A stretch of DNA of 35,678 bases from an uncultured Flavobacteriales bacterium (lineage in GTDB: Bacteria > Bacteroidota > Bacteroidia > Flavobacteriales_D > Crocinitomicaceae): assembly GCA_903945495.1 (NCBI GenBank), contig CAJAVU010000049.1:1-35678 (forward strand), given 5' to 3'. Positions 16,181 to 23,764 of this stretch are shown piece after piece; position 1 is the stretch's first letter; every line of letters starts with the position of its first letter. The notes below the pieces were generated by a model. The model worked only from the letters and a program-made list of their open reading frames with translations. It was not told where the DNA came from and did no database searches. The position numbers and the translations under genes are program-made.

Positions 16181-17005
16181 ATGGAATACTATATTGCTAC
16201 TGCTAAAAGCTTTTGTGATGATTTAGAGCAGTTGAACTCAAGCGAACCTGATATCAACAACAGAGCAATAAAGGCAGCTAAATTGATCAAGAAAACACTT
16301 GAAAATTTTAGAACAAAGATTCGAAAAGAAGGATTCCGTTCAACGGAAGACGAAATTCATTTTTTCAAATATGTTAAACCGAAGATTAGTTCTTACCTCA
16401 TCTTTTATTCTGTATTGGCTGAAATTGAAACAAGTAAAATCACCTTGAATGCTGAAGAACTGAAATTATTCATTGACAAAAAAGAACGCATGTTTCGACA
16501 CATCATGCGCGAAAATATTGACTTTGTGCAATACTACCGTGCTGGTTTGTGTCATTTGGATAGAATCTATTTTGTGCGAGAAGCAAATCTTCTTTCCATG
16601 TCCAAAAACAGTGCACATCAATTATCAGATCCCGAATTCAATGTGTCACATGATTTGGTTGCTGCAAATATTATGGCGTTTGATTTGTTTCAAAAACACC
16701 TTTCTCCAAAACCAGCATTACAACCTACTTTTGGTCCACCTACACCAAAATTAAAATGGACTGCCAGTAAATCAGATTTTATCGAATTGGTTTATGCCTT
16801 GCAAGCAACTACGGCAATCAATTACGGTGAAAATGAAATCAAGGAAATCTGCTCAGCTTTGCAATCTGTCTTTCAAGTTCACATCGAAGATCCTTATCGG
16901 ATTTTCATCGATTTGGCCAATAGAAAAACGGCACCATTGAAATTTATTCCAAAGTTGGAGGAAGGGTTTTTAAGGAAAGTTGATGAGGTGGATGGGATGA
17001 ACTAA
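16181..17005 (+). CDS. rteC: RteC family regulator
   Basis: The 274-residue protein matches RteC in length and layout: a helical N-terminus (MEYYIATAKSFCDDLEQL), the block RSTEDEIHFFKYVKPKISSYLIFYS, and a C-terminal region (SKSDFIELVYALQATTAINYG...FQVHIEDPYRIFIDLANRK) that in the family is winged-helix-like. In CTnDOT, RteC activates the excision operon by binding an inverted repeat upstream of it. Here it lies directly after the integrase, behind a promoter bearing two inverted repeats. The role in excision of this element is inferred from that precedent; no rteA/rteB genes are visible in the window. Confidence 0.88.
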   Translation: MEYYIATAKSFCDDLEQLNSSEPDINNRAIKAAKLIKKTLENFRTKIRKEGFRSTEDEIHFFKYVKPKISSYLIFYSVLAEIETSKITLNAEELKLFIDKKERMFRHIMRENIDFVQYYRAGLCHLDRIYFVREANLLSMSKNSAHQLSDPEFNVSHDLVAANIMAFDLFQKHLSPKPALQPTFGPPTPKLKWTASKSDFIELVYALQATTAINYGENEIKEICSALQSVFQVHIEDPYRIFIDLANRKTAPLKFIPKLEEGFLRKVDEVDGMN

Positions 17006-17013
17006 AATTATTA

Positions 17014-17039
17014 ACGCCCTGGTTTGTCAACTAGGGCGT
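17014..17039 (+). terminator. Hairpin after rteC, possible terminator
   Basis: ACGCCCT (17014-17020) and AGGGCGT (17033-17039) form a perfect 7-base stem 8 bases after the rteC stop. No T run follows, so termination would be weak. Confidence 0.4.
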
Positions 17040-17128
17040 CAATTGAAAATATTAGTCGCTATCTCACGAAGTTCATTGCCGTTGGTTGAGTAATGTTTTT
17101 ATGATAGATAATTACCAGGATTCTTATT

Positions 17129-18526
17129 TTATCTTATCTCTCGTTTTGTAATCATATCTCGTAGAGTCTTTGGTTCGTGTCCTAAATATTCAAGATAATA
17201 TAAAACATCACGCATTTTTGAATCTGGTAACCAACGTTTCTCAGATGAAAGCTTAATAATTTCAATGCATTTCTGTTTTAATTCGTCTTTAACATTGTCA
17301 ACGATTAGAATAACGGATAAAACTAATTGCGTGATTTCTTCTTCAATTTCTCTATAGTTTAAAACAATATTCGCTATTACAGGAATAGCACTTTCTACCT
17401 TTAGATTTTTACTTAATAGATAGTAAGCAACAGTAAAAGGTGTTATATCATTATCAGTGCCTGCATAGAAGTCTTCTAAGGAAATTTTCTCAAATCTTTT
17501 TTCTTTTATGAAGTCATTTAATTCGTCAATAGAAGGTAACAAATTGTCTTCATATTCAGTCCATTCTTCATATAAATTGTCAAGTTCTAAAAACAGAGAA
17601 ATAGTCCTGCCAGAAAGAACCCTAAGCATTTCAAAAGAATATTCTCTGTTTCTAATTAACGGGAAGAAGGGAGGTACTGGGAAAATAACCCTATCCTGAT
17701 AAACTTGCCTACCATGTGCAACCGAGTTGCGATCTTTTACCAAGTCTGAAATGAAAGCTTTGAGACGATGCGTCAAAATGCCCTGTTCTTGAAACATGAA
17801 CATTATTTTGCTTGCCACAGGCTGTTCAGAGATGAAAATACTTTCAATGAGTTTGCTTTTGGAATTCTGTTCCGATTGGAGCGGATTGCCTTCTAAAAGA
17901 TAAATGTCTCTGAGTATACTCTCTGAGAATTGCTTAATTGATTGAGTAGCTAATTGCTTTTGTTTAGTATTGTATTTTGTTGAGAGCAGTTCAAGAATGT
18001 GAAAATGTGAAAGTAAAACCTCATCATCATGAATCATGTTTTCTTCACTTTCCTTTTCAAGGTATAGCGCTTTTCGATATCGATCTACCAGAGAATAGAA
18101 GAGCCTTTTTTCGTTTTCATTTTGAGATTGTGTAAAGGCAACAATTTTATTGAAGTCAGACAAGTAATTTGACTTATTAAATTTGAATTTATTTTGTTTC
18201 CCTCTTTTAATATCTCCTACCATTGTTGAATTATTATAAAACTCGAACGGGGTAAATAATTCTTGAGTTAAAAAAGTCAATATGCCTAAAATTATTAAAA
18301 GTCGGGGCCTTGCATATGCAGCACCGTCAAACACGGATTCAAAATCGTCAAGATGAATTTCAATGGTAATGCATAAATACTTTTTCCCTTTTTCTGATTT
18401 GTGATGTTTATCAATTAAACTTAAATCTGTCGCGGTAAAAACTCGCGAATTCAACAAGAAAACATCAATGTCCAAATCGATATCAATTTCTCTTATTGTC
18501 GTATACGTTGTTGGTTCTTTCTTCAT
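17129..18526 (-). CDS. Large protein with HEPN (Apea-like) RNase motif
   Basis: 465 aa, no signal peptide or membrane segment. Residues 266-271 in LVKDRNSVAHGRQVY give R-x4-H, the catalytic signature of HEPN ribonucleases; the surrounding helices (HRLKAFISDLVKDRN) fit an Apea-like HEPN domain. The N-terminal 130 residues form a mixed region with LSLIDKHHKSEKGKKYLCITIEI that I do not recognise. The C-terminal 150 residues are helical with repeat-like blocks (VIANIVLNYREIEEEITQLVLSV). HEPN proteins commonly act in toxin or anti-phage systems by cutting RNA. It is alone on this strand in the island, divergent from the HTH genes and sharing a palindrome-bearing spacer with them. A defence role is inferred. 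Confidence 0.72.
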   Translation of the reverse strand: MKKEPTTYTTIREIDIDLDIDVFLLNSRVFTATDLSLIDKHHKSEKGKKYLCITIEIHLDDFESVFDGAAYARPRLLIILGILTFLTQELFTPFEFYNNSTMVGDIKRGKQNKFKFNKSNYLSDFNKIVAFTQSQNENEKRLFYSLVDRYRKALYLEKESEENMIHDDEVLLSHFHILELLSTKYNTKQKQLATQSIKQFSESILRDIYLLEGNPLQSEQNSKSKLIESIFISEQPVASKIMFMFQEQGILTHRLKAFISDLVKDRNSVAHGRQVYQDRVIFPVPPFFPLIRNREYSFEMLRVLSGRTISLFLELDNLYEEWTEYEDNLLPSIDELNDFIKEKRFEKISLEDFYAGTDNDITPFTVAYYLLSKNLKVESAIPVIANIVLNYREIEEEITQLVLSVILIVDNVKDELKQKCIEIIKLSSEKRWLPDSKMRDVLYYLEYLGHEPKTLRDMITKREIR

Positions 18527-18886
18527 TGGTTATTTTCCCGCCTAACTTTTATATTACAGCAATAATACCCAATCCCGCCCCAACTACCAAATCAAAAAAA
18601 CTTCACAGCTTCTTCACAAGCTGTGAAAACATTCCAATCTATTTACAAGTATCATTTCCCCGTCATTTCAACCCCAAATTCTGCTCATTTTCAACATCAA
18701 AAACTGGAAAAAACAGGACCTAACACCTCTAAAACTTTCCAATAAATTTTTCTTGTTTCCAATTCCCAATAAATACAGGTATTCTCGTGTTTCCAGAAAA
18801 AAAATCTTTCCCAAGGTCTTCACAAGCTGTGAAAAATCTCTATCAAACACCATCAATTTTGCTCCATAATCTTAAAACAAAAATAG
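18527..18886. repeat. Spacer with two copies of a 19-base palindromic repeat
   Basis: TCTTCACAAGCTGTGAAAA occurs exactly at 18611-18629 and 18817-18835, 206 bases apart. Each holds the inverted pair TTCACA-AGC-TGTGAA. The first copy also belongs to a larger hairpin, CACAGCTT/AAGCTGTG at 18604-18625. The 360-base spacer between divergent genes has no ORF I can support. It looks like a pair of operators for the HEPN gene and the HTH genes, perhaps looping DNA between them. The regulator is unknown; the first HTH protein is a candidate. Confidence 0.65.
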
Positions 18887-19186
18887 ATGGCAGCAAACAT
18901 TATTACATCAGAAGATCTAGAGCAGTTCAAATGGGAACTTCTAGGAAACATCAAAGAGTATCTTGACAAAAGAGAAGGTAAAAAAGAAAACCAAGCGCAA
19001 GACGAAAAGGTTTGGATCAAATCGCATCAAGTGCAACGCATGTTGGGAATTTCTCCAGGCACACTTCAAACTCTTCGTTTAAACGGAACCATTCCCTATT
19101 CGAAAGTTGGCGGAGTTCTTTTCTATAGTAAAACCGATATCTCTCGCTTATTGGAAGACAATATGCGCAATAGACTCGAAGACTAA
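18887..19186 (+). CDS. HTH-17/excisionase-type DNA-binding protein (first of tandem pair)
   Basis: 99 aa. The N-terminus is helical and charged (EDLEQFKWELLGNIKEYLDKREGKK); the C-terminal half is a MerR-like helix-turn-helix: VWIKSHQVQRMLGISPGTLQTLRLNGTIPYSKVGGVLFYSKTDISRLLE. This is the HTH_17 family found in Bacteroidota mobile elements, where small members act as excisionases or regulators. It is 30 bases before a paralogue with the same layout, and sits downstream of the palindrome-bearing spacer. Which of excision or replication control it performs is unknown. Confidence 0.87.
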   Translation: MAANIITSEDLEQFKWELLGNIKEYLDKREGKKENQAQDEKVWIKSHQVQRMLGISPGTLQTLRLNGTIPYSKVGGVLFYSKTDISRLLEDNMRNRLED

Positions 19187-19215
19187 AAATCATTCACAAA
19201 TCAAATTCTTAAACA

Positions 19216-19500
19216 ATGAAAAAATCAGTGCAACAAATGCAGCAAATTCTTGAAGAAATCAAAACCATCAAAAAAGAGGTTACTATTCAAGAGCCAATCA
19301 AAGATGTCTGGATTGATGGAGTTGAAGTTCAATCTTCACTCCACATTTCAGAAAGAACCTTGTATCGTCACCGCAAATCTGGAAGACTTCCATACAGTAG
19401 AGTTCGGGGAAAGATTTACTACAAAAAATCCGACATCCGGGAGTTACTTGAAAAAAACTATCGAACCGAAAAACCGAAATGCACTTGCTGTTGCAAGTAA
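19216..19500 (+). CDS. HTH-17 DNA-binding protein (second of tandem pair)
   Basis: 94 aa, paralogous to the preceding protein: VWIDGVEVQSSLHISERTLYRHRKSGRLPYSRVRGKIYYKKSDIRELLE aligns throughout its HTH half. The N-terminus is a short coiled coil (QQMQQILEEIKTIKKEV). It ends in PKCTCCCK, four cysteines in five positions, which could bind metal or form disulfides; this is odd for the family. It probably arose by duplication and may bind a different site. Co-transcription with its neighbour is likely. Confidence 0.85.
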   Translation: MKKSVQQMQQILEEIKTIKKEVTIQEPIKDVWIDGVEVQSSLHISERTLYRHRKSGRLPYSRVRGKIYYKKSDIRELLEKNYRTEKPKCTCCCK

Positions 19501-19530
19501 TTAGTAATCATTCCTAAAAATCAAAACTCA

Positions 19531-19599
19531 ATGACAGCAATCACGCTATTGACCCTTTGGATCCTTAAAAAAGTGAAGGAACGCAAATCCTTAAAATAA
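19531..19599 (+). CDS. Possible 22-residue hydrophobic/basic peptide
   Basis: ATG-ACA-GCA to TAA encodes MTAITLLTLWILKKVKERKS plus LK: one hydrophobic stretch followed by a Lys/Arg tail. It fits a membrane-inserted or leader-type peptide and lies between two genes 30 and 6 bases away. Chance is possible because the ORF is very short. Confidence 0.3.
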   Translation: MTAITLLTLWILKKVKERKSLK

Positions 19600-19605
19600 T
19601 ACTCC

Positions 19606-20328
19606 ATGAATGTCAATTACATAAAACACTTAGAAGCCGTAACTCTGAGAATGGCGGATGATACCCGACTAAATACTAGTCATGTAAGCATGTATTTGGC
19701 GCTATTTCTAATCTGGAATCACAACCGATTTCAGAACCCACTTTCCATCAATCGATCAGAAGTAATGAAGATTTCCAAAATCGGAGCTCGGGCAACATAC
19801 CACAAGTGTATCACCGAGCTCCACAAGTGGGATTATCTCAAATACATTCCTTCCCATAATCCCCTAAAAGGGAGTTTAGTTAACATGTTCATTTTTGATA
19901 CTAGTAGTGAACAAGTAGTGAGCCAACTACCAGTACAACTCGGTGGACAAGTAGTGAGCCAAGTACTAGGCCCTTCTATAAACAATATAAACAAAAAGAA
20001 ACATATAAACATTACAAACAAGGATAGGGTCGATTCAGAAATCGACCAGCCAACAAAATCGAAAAGAGAGATTTTTATTTCTCCTTCTTTGGAAGAAGCA
20101 ACATTGTTTTTTAAGGAAAAGAATAAATCAGATCTCGAAGCTGAAAAATTCTTCAATCATTATGAATCCAATGGTTGGCTTGTCGGCGGAAAATCAAAAA
20201 TGAAAAACTGGCAAGCTGCAGCGCGAAATTGGATGTTGAATTCAGAAAAATTTCAATCTCAGAAAAAACAACCAAGTCCAGGGAATCTAAATGTCAATCA
20301 GAATAAAGATTACTCAGTTCCACTGTGA
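19606..20328 (+). CDS. Replication-initiator-like protein of Bacteroidota mobile elements
   Basis: 240 aa. The N-terminal 110 residues (MNVNYIKHLEAVTLRMADDT, VSMYLALFLIWNHNRFQNPL, SEVMKISKIGARATYHKCIT) form a winged-helix-like unit resembling the N-terminal domains of DnaD/RepA-type proteins. The C-terminus (ATLFFKEKNKSDLEAEKFFNHYESNGWLVGGKSKMKNWQAAARNWM) resembles a DnaD-like C-terminal segment that contacts DNA. A low-complexity linker (NNINKKKHINITNKD) joins them. Placed just before a DnaC-like ATPase, it suggests a replication module allowing the excised element to replicate. This is inference from fold-like pattern and context. Confidence 0.7.
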   Translation: MNVNYIKHLEAVTLRMADDTRLNTSHVSMYLALFLIWNHNRFQNPLSINRSEVMKISKIGARATYHKCITELHKWDYLKYIPSHNPLKGSLVNMFIFDTSSEQVVSQLPVQLGGQVVSQVLGPSINNINKKKHINITNKDRVDSEIDQPTKSKREIFISPSLEEATLFFKEKNKSDLEAEKFFNHYESNGWLVGGKSKMKNWQAAARNWMLNSEKFQSQKKQPSPGNLNVNQNKDYSVPL

Positions 20329-20330
20329 TT

Positions 20331-20370
20331 CAGTCCTAAAATCTTGATGTCTTAATGTCCTAAAGTCTAA
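20331..20370. repeat. Second copy of the degenerate GTCTTAATGTCC repeat
   Basis: AGTCCTAAAATCTTG-ATGTCTTAATGTCCTAAAGTCTAA contains GTCTTAATGTCC, the reverse complement of GGACATTAAGAC in the 12284-12463 cluster. It fills the 45-base spacer before the DnaC-like gene. The resemblance is partial, but the same unusual word in both places suggests a dispersed repeat family. Confidence 0.45.
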
Positions 20371-20373
20371 ATT

Positions 20374-21000
20374 ATGCTAGAAAAATGCTACACAATCGAA
20401 AATAACTACCGTATGTTTGATTTCAACATGTGTGTGCGATACCTCAATCACCTTGGCAAACAAAAGTACGGCCCTTCCTTTTTTATCAGAAAAGAAGATC
20501 TTCCAATCCTTCACAAACTCATTTCATATGCTATTGCTTCAGAAGAAAATTGCAAGAACCATGGATTAGATTTAAATAAAGGAATTCTATTAACGGGTCC
20601 TGTTGGTTGCGGTAAAACAACTTTAATCTCACTTCTACCGAATTTCATGTATGCCCATCAAAAATACCTGGTCAAAAACACACGTGATATCGCTTCTGAA
20701 TTCCACAAAGAAGGATTCGAAATCATTCATCGGTATGGACGCAGAGAAAAAGCTTTTTGCATTGATGATCTCGGTGTTGAACACAACATCAAACACTTCG
20801 GGAATGAATGTAATACTATTGGTGAAATTATGCTACAGCGGTATGAATTACAAGTAAGCCAAGGAATCATTACCTATGCTACAACTAACTTGAATGCAGA
20901 TGAATTGGAGGATATTTATGGGATTAGGGTGAGATCGAGGTTGCGGAGTATGTTTAATTTGATTTCGTTTCCGGAAGCAACTCCAGATAAAAGAAAGTAA
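20374..21000 (+). CDS. DnaC/IstB-like AAA+ ATPase
   Basis: 208 aa. Walker A GPVGCGKT is at residues 75-82 in GILLTGPVGCGKTTLISLLP; Walker B FCIDDLG lies at 128-134; the sensor-1 region is ITYATTNLNADELE and the Arg-rich VRSRLRSMFNLI matches the arginine-finger/sensor-2 end of DnaC-like proteins. Such ATPases load the replicative helicase. With the preceding initiator-like protein it makes a compact replication module of the mobile element. IstB of IS21 is the alternative, but no IstA lies nearby. Confidence 0.85.
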   Translation: MLEKCYTIENNYRMFDFNMCVRYLNHLGKQKYGPSFFIRKEDLPILHKLISYAIASEENCKNHGLDLNKGILLTGPVGCGKTTLISLLPNFMYAHQKYLVKNTRDIASEFHKEGFEIIHRYGRREKAFCIDDLGVEHNIKHFGNECNTIGEIMLQRYELQVSQGIITYATTNLNADELEDIYGIRVRSRLRSMFNLISFPEATPDKRK

Positions 21001-21037
21001 TTTGTATTTCTTAAGTCGCCGTCTGAAGAATTATTAT

Positions 21038-21131
21038 CGTATCACTTTCCGTATCTATACGCATCATTGCGTATCATTTTTATTTTTTTTATTCGAATCT
21101 TATTCGTATCATTGCGTATCAATACGTATCA
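21038..21131. repeat. Phased CGTATCA heptamer array upstream of fic
   Basis: CGTATCA or one-mismatch forms start at 21038, 21050 (CGTATCT), 21060 (CGCATCA), 21070, 21105, 21115 and 21125. Two blocks of three are spaced exactly 10 bases apart, about one helical turn, and the blocks are 35 bases apart. The array ends 6 bases before the fic ATG. The spacing fits a multi-site operator bound by a protein contacting one face of the DNA. The C-terminal winged helix of the Fic protein is a natural candidate. Iterons for replication are the alternative, given the initiator-like gene nearby. Confidence 0.65.
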
Positions 21132-21137
21132 AAATAT

Positions 21138-22607
21138 ATGAAACAATCAATTCACACTCTAACCTTAACTCTTGATTTTAAGTTACTAAACGATATTAGT
21201 GCAATAGATCGATTTGGTGGCGAATGGATCGCAATTGAAAAACGTGAAGGACAACAAACATTAAAAGAGTTAAAGTCAATTGCAACCGTACAAAGTACTG
21301 GGGCATCAACACGAATTGAAGGATCAAAATTATCGAACGATGAAGTAAAAATACTCATTGACAATCTCACTATTTCAAAGTTAGAAGAGCGAGATCAACA
21401 AGAAGTTGTTGGATATTTTCATGTGCTCGATATCATAACTGAATCATATCAAGATATTCCCATTACCGAAAATAGTCTGAAAAATCTCCATAATCAATTG
21501 ATGAAGTTTAGCGACAAAGATCAATGGCATAAGGGCGACTACAAGCAGAACTCAAACTCAGTAGAAGCAACCAATCCTGATGGAACCAAAACAATAATAT
21601 TCAATACAACTCCACCCGGAATTGAAACAGAAAATGCAATGCGAGCGTTAATCGAATGGTACAACAATGACCATGATACTCCTCCCTTATTAAAGGCAGC
21701 AGCTTTTGTTTATGAATTCTTGAGTATACACCCATTTCAAGATGGTAACGGTCGTCTAAGTCGTTTAATTGGAACACTATTATTACTTAAAAATGGCTAC
21801 AACTGGATTCAGTATGTAAGCTTCGAACATGAAATTGAACAAAGAAAGCCTGAATATTATCGAGTTTTAATGGAATGTCAACAAAAACGTCCTGGGGAAG
21901 AAATTCATCCTTGGATCTTATTTTTCGCATCCTCTTTGAGCAACATTCAAACTAAGTTAATGACCAAATTAGAAGGTCAGAAACGCGAGAATAAGTTATC
22001 GCCAAAAGAAAAAACAGTACTCGCATTTATTGAAAATAATCCTGGTTGTCAGTCAAGCCAGATAGCTGAAAAATTAAGCATTTCACTTCCAACGGTAAAA
22101 AGAATGTTAGCAGAATTGACCAACTCAAAATTCGTGATCCAACATGGTGCTGGTAAAGGAACGAATTACACAATTATGCAAGAGCTCAAAATCCAAAAAA
22201 ATGTGATTATAAAACTTACTATAGATGAACCTAAACAAGAGCGTTTGTTAACTCACAGAAGCCATTTTATTGAAATCAATAAAATTATGTTACGTCCTAC
22301 ATTTGAATGGAACGATCCAAATGTCTGGAGTAAAAAACTATATGAGGAAGGTTTGAAACTACATATTCAATGCATTAGTAAAAATGGAATTGTACGAAAA
22401 AATGAATACCGTCTTTCTTCATTTGTCACTCCTTTTAGCTATGACCCAATTTTCAATTTACAAGATTCAATCAGTATTCCTGGATCCTTTTCAGGGGGAG
22501 TACCTGCAGATAACGAATTTCCGATGAAAATAATAATTGAAATCGTTACGGAATCATGGGATTCAGAATTCAACGTAGATTTAGTGATAGATGCAGGTTT
22601 AGAATAA
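21138..22607 (+). CDS. Fic family protein with winged-helix and unknown C-terminal domain
   Basis: 489 aa. Fic enzymes attach AMP (or another nucleotide moiety) to target proteins. The active site HPFQDGNGRLSR at 198-209 is intact, with His198. The inhibitory motif S-x3-E-G is STRIEG at 57-62, the class II arrangement with the inhibitory helix before the Fic core. Residues of about 287-345 (LSPKEKTVLAFIENNPGCQSSQIAEKLSI...) form a winged helix. Residues 350-489 carry an extra beta-rich domain I do not recognise. Upstream lies the CGTATCA array. Targets are unknown. In the island it sits directly before the restriction enzyme, consistent with a defence or regulatory cluster. Confidence 0.92.
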   Translation: MKQSIHTLTLTLDFKLLNDISAIDRFGGEWIAIEKREGQQTLKELKSIATVQSTGASTRIEGSKLSNDEVKILIDNLTISKLEERDQQEVVGYFHVLDIITESYQDIPITENSLKNLHNQLMKFSDKDQWHKGDYKQNSNSVEATNPDGTKTIIFNTTPPGIETENAMRALIEWYNNDHDTPPLLKAAAFVYEFLSIHPFQDGNGRLSRLIGTLLLLKNGYNWIQYVSFEHEIEQRKPEYYRVLMECQQKRPGEEIHPWILFFASSLSNIQTKLMTKLEGQKRENKLSPKEKTVLAFIENNPGCQSSQIAEKLSISLPTVKRMLAELTNSKFVIQHGAGKGTNYTIMQELKIQKNVIIKLTIDEPKQERLLTHRSHFIEINKIMLRPTFEWNDPNVWSKKLYEEGLKLHIQCISKNGIVRKNEYRLSSFVTPFSYDPIFNLQDSISIPGSFSGGVPADNEFPMKIIIEIVTESWDSEFNVDLVIDAGLE

Positions 22608-22654
22608 ACTGACAAGGAGAAAAATAATTTATTAAATAACAGAATACAATTAGA

Positions 22655-23752
22655 ATGAACACACAGCAATACATCGATAATCTCAATAAACGATTTCAAA
22701 CTGGAATTTCAAGAGAACACGCATATCGCGGCGATCTTCAGTTAGTTTTGGAAACATTGTTGAAGGATGTTCAGGTGATCAATGAACCAGCACGAATTGA
22801 ATGTGGAGCTCCCGATTACATTTTGACCAGAAAGGATATTCCTGTAGGTTATATCGAAGCAAAAGATGTAGGAGTTGATTTGAACAGCAAATCTTTAAAA
22901 GAACAATTCGATCGATATAGAGCTTCTTTAACTAATTTGATTTTTACGGATTACTTAGATTTCCATTTCTACCGCGATGGAGTGTTTGTAAATTCCATTC
23001 GTATTGCTGAAATTTCAAATGGAGTTATTGTTGGAAAGCCTGATCAGTATGCACACTTTGAGCAATTGATGAAGGATTTCGCGCAAACGATTTCGCAAAC
23101 GATCAAGTCACCAACGAAGTTGGCCGAAATGATGGCAGGGAAAGCACGTTTATTAGCTAATATCATTGAACAAGCGGTTTCTTCTGATGAAGAAAATGAA
23201 GCAAACTCACAATTAAAGGACCAATACAAAGCTTTTCAGAACGTTTTAGTGCATGACATTACCCACAAGGCATTTGCGGATATGTATGCACAGACAATTG
23301 CCTATGGTATGTTTGCTGCACGCTATCATGATCCAACAATTCCAACTTTCTCCAGAGAGGAAGCATCAACATTAATTCCACACTCTAATCCATTTTTAAG
23401 AAAGTTATTTCAAACAATTGCCGGGTATGATTTAGATGCGCGTATTGCTTGGATAGTGGATGATTTAGTTCAGATTTTCTTAGCTTCTGATGTGGCTGTG
23501 ATTATGCGCAACTTCGGAAAAAGCACCAAACAAGATGATCCGATTATTCACTTCTACGAAACGTTCTTAGCTGCCTATGATCCTTCGTTGAGAAAATCGA
23601 GAGGTGTTTGGTACACTCCGGAACCGGTTGTGAATTTCATCGTTCGTGCAGTGGATGATATTCTGAAATCTGAATTCAACTTACCGCAAGGATTAGCGGA
23701 TACATCAAAGACAAAAATCAAAGTAGATTACCAGGGCAAAAAGATTGAATAA
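22655..23752 (+). CDS. Nuclease-methyltransferase restriction enzyme, N-terminal fragment (stopped by in-frame TAA)
   Basis: 365 aa. Residues of about 25-110 form a PD-(D/E)xK nuclease: D54 in GAPDYIL and E68-x-K70 in YIEAKD, followed by EQFDRYR. The middle (AGKARLLANIIEQAV..., FQTIAGYDLDARIAWIVDDLVQIFLA) is the helical linker. WYTPEPVVNFIVRAVDDILKSEFNLP begins the N6-adenine methyltransferase region. The frame then meets TAA at 23750-23752, after KVDYQGKKIE, and continues open in the same frame. A change of AAA to TAA would explain this. The whole resembles type ISP/type IIG restriction-modification proteins of about 1040 aa, without a helicase. It starts at a normal ATG 47 bases after fic. 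Confidence 0.88.
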   Translation: MNTQQYIDNLNKRFQTGISREHAYRGDLQLVLETLLKDVQVINEPARIECGAPDYILTRKDIPVGYIEAKDVGVDLNSKSLKEQFDRYRASLTNLIFTDYLDFHFYRDGVFVNSIRIAEISNGVIVGKPDQYAHFEQLMKDFAQTISQTIKSPTKLAEMMAGKARLLANIIEQAVSSDEENEANSQLKDQYKAFQNVLVHDITHKAFADMYAQTIAYGMFAARYHDPTIPTFSREEASTLIPHSNPFLRKLFQTIAGYDLDARIAWIVDDLVQIFLASDVAVIMRNFGKSTKQDDPIIHFYETFLAAYDPSLRKSRGVWYTPEPVVNFIVRAVDDILKSEFNLPQGLADTSKTKIKVDYQGKKIE

Positions 23753-23764
23753 GAAGTACACAAG

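Noticed and set aside
16473-16754. Overlapping ORF within rteC
   Set aside because: Out-of-frame shadow of a well-supported family member.
18668-18856. Minus-strand ORF in the palindrome-bearing spacer
   Set aside because: It has no recognisable domain, covers a repeat, and its composition follows the AT-rich spacer; likely chance.
20374-21000. IS21-type transposon (IstB)
   Set aside because: The ATPase resembles IstB, but no IstA transposase or terminal inverted repeats are visible.
21001-21137. CRISPR array
   Set aside because: The CGTATCA units are 7 bases with 3-base spacers and no unique 30-base spacers; no cas genes are near.
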